A DNA stretch of 64,000 bases. Source: Alloascoidea africana (taxonomy: Eukaryota; Ascomycota; Alloascoideomycetes; Alloascoideales; Alloascoideaceae). Of the stretch, positions 63,333 to 64,000 are shown piece after piece; positions within the stretch are counted from its first letter, which is position 1, and each line of letters starts with the position of its first letter. Both the position numbers and the translations under genes were made by a program. The stretch covers positions 1-64,000 of the forward strand of contig JAKTTT010000085.1 of NCBI GenBank assembly GCA_030581615.1, read 5' to 3'. The notes under the pieces were generated by a model. It saw nothing but the letters and a program-made list of their open reading frames with translations, made no database searches and had not been told where the DNA came from.

Positions 63333-63512
63333 TGTAAGACAGGACTAAACAACACACAAATGCAGTGCTCGTGGGAGCAACAAACACAAGATCCCAAGAG
63401 AAAGCAAGAAGACAGAAAGCCCTGGCCCGTTCAGAAGGTTGCCTTTTTGCCTTTTTCTGCTGCCGCTACCTTGCTATGCACGCCCGCATGCCTCACACGT
63501 CACGTGTTGGGG

Positions 63513-64000
63513 TCAGTAATCCAGCTGTGCAGACCCGGGGCCGGGACCGGGTCCCGGACCTGGACCTGGACCCGGGACGGGACCTGAACCAGGTCCAGGC
63601 AGCCGCGGGCCCGACCGGGTGCTGCCTCCGCTGTTACCCGGCGTCCGCACGGGCGACCGGGGCTCCCGCATCGGCTCCCTCAGCGGCTCCCTCAGCGGCT
63701 CTCTGGCCATATCTCGGGCCGCAAACGCAGGCTTGGACGGCAGCCCCAGGGCGGGCAGCGCGGCCTGAGCGTCTCGTTTCCGCTCGCGGTCGTTCCACGT
63801 GCTGTTCCATCTCTGGCCGCTGTGCGCCCGGCCGGGCTCGGGGCGCCATCCGTCCCGCGACCCGCGGTCTCTGGCTCGATTCCAGTCCCAGTGCCGGTCT
63901 CTCGGGGCTCTCTCCCTATCGCGATCTCTGTCTCTGTCTCTGTCTCTGTCTCTGTCTCTGTCTCTGTCTCTATCTCTATCTCTATCCCTATCTCGATCTC
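63513..64000 (-). CDS. Arg-Asp repeat protein, C-terminal part (cut by window edge)
   Basis: A minus-strand frame is open from the window end to a TGA at 63515-63513, at least 162 codons; the start lies beyond 64000. The order is an Arg-Asp dipeptide run at the edge, then RAPRDRHWDWNRARDRGSRD, a Trp-containing segment QRWNSTWNDRERKRD, three to four Arg-Glu-Pro-Leu/Met units (AREPLREPLREPMREP), and a Gly-Pro run before the end AQLDY. The first Met inside is far downstream, so a frame search that requires a start misses most of it. RD/RE-rich tails are typical of nuclear RNA-binding and splicing proteins; a specific family cannot be named from this fragment. GC content is clearly higher than in neighbouring sequence. 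Confidence 0.6.
   Translation of the reverse strand, partial: DRDRDRDRDRDRDRDRDRDRDRDRDRDRERAPRDRHWDWNRARDRGSRDGWRPEPGRAHSGQRWNSTWNDRERKRDAQAALPALGLPSKPAFAARDMAREPLREPLREPMREPRSPVRTPGNSGGSTRSGPRLPGPGSGPVPGPGPGPGPGPGPGSAQLDY
63924..64000. repeat. (TCTCTG/TCTCTA)n simple repeat
   Basis: Tandem hexamers TCTCTG passing into TCTCTA and variants up to the window end. On the minus strand they read as Arg-Asp codons in the frame of the partial gene, so they are probably coding. Confidence 0.85.

Noticed and set aside
1-64000. Transposons, proviral or LTR elements, CRISPR arrays, rRNA genes
   Set aside because: I looked for transposase or reverse-transcriptase motifs, terminal repeats with target duplications and spaced identical repeats. 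The only sizeable repeats are in-gene arrays and microsatellites.

Overview
This 64 kb window is nuclear DNA of a budding yeast (Saccharomycotina). The genes are dense and eukaryotic. Introns are short (54 to about 118 nt) with GT...AG ends and a branch site of the TACTAAC / CTAAC / CTAAT type. The orthologues are yeast-like: KIN28, OST3, OST4, TIF3, RSP5, SEC14, PTP1, COQ8, CTF18, BRE4 and SCS3. CTG codons fall at conserved leucines, for example in OST4, so the standard nuclear code is likely. Introns are much more frequent than in Saccharomyces (KIN28 4, RSP5 5, CTF18 4, PTP1 3, SEC14 3). A secreted mannanase with a fungal cellulose-binding module is also present. Together these suggest an early-diverging yeast lineage (Dipodascaceae, Trichomonascaceae or Lipomycetaceae type), not Saccharomycetaceae or the CUG-Ser clade. 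That placement is inference.

Layout. 0-11 kb: tRNA-Cys, then several mitochondrial-expression genes (release factor MRF1, ribosomal protein L1, a LYR-motif protein and a glutamyl-tRNA-synthetase-like protein), mixed with the CDK KIN28 and the oligosaccharyltransferase subunit OST3. 11-19 kb: two unrecognised low-complexity proteins, eIF4B (TIF3) and an SH3 protein of the LSB1/PIN3 type. 19-33 kb: cytochrome b5 reductase (MCR1-like), the large membrane protein BRE4, COQ8, a fungal globin, an acetyl-CoA transporter and the lipid-droplet/ER protein SCS3. 33-45 kb: OST4 (40 aa), PTP1, a CBM1-GH5 mannanase, RSP5, a 2-hydroxyacid dehydrogenase, IBA57 and a two-SANT-domain protein. 45.7-57 kb: an AT-rich gene-poor stretch around one 1308-aa repeat-rich GPI-anchored adhesin. 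57-64 kb: SEC14, CTF18, a WSC-type wall sensor and the 3' end of an Arg-Asp-repeat gene cut by the window edge.

Functional links. OST3 and OST4 belong to the same oligosaccharyltransferase complex. The LSB1-like protein carries a PPxY motif of the kind bound by the WW domains of RSP5, also in this window. MRF1, MRPL1, the GluRS-like gene and probably the LYR gene would act in mitochondrial gene expression, and IBA57 and COQ8 in mitochondrial Fe-S and quinone synthesis.

The most unusual observation is the GluRS-like protein at 8977-10998. It keeps the overall fold signatures of mitochondrial glutamyl-tRNA synthetase over 673 intact codons, but the HIGH motif, the KMSKS motif and the glutamate-pocket TYHxAN segment have all been replaced. 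It looks like a maintained pseudo-synthetase. No transposon, provirus, CRISPR array or rRNA gene was recognised.
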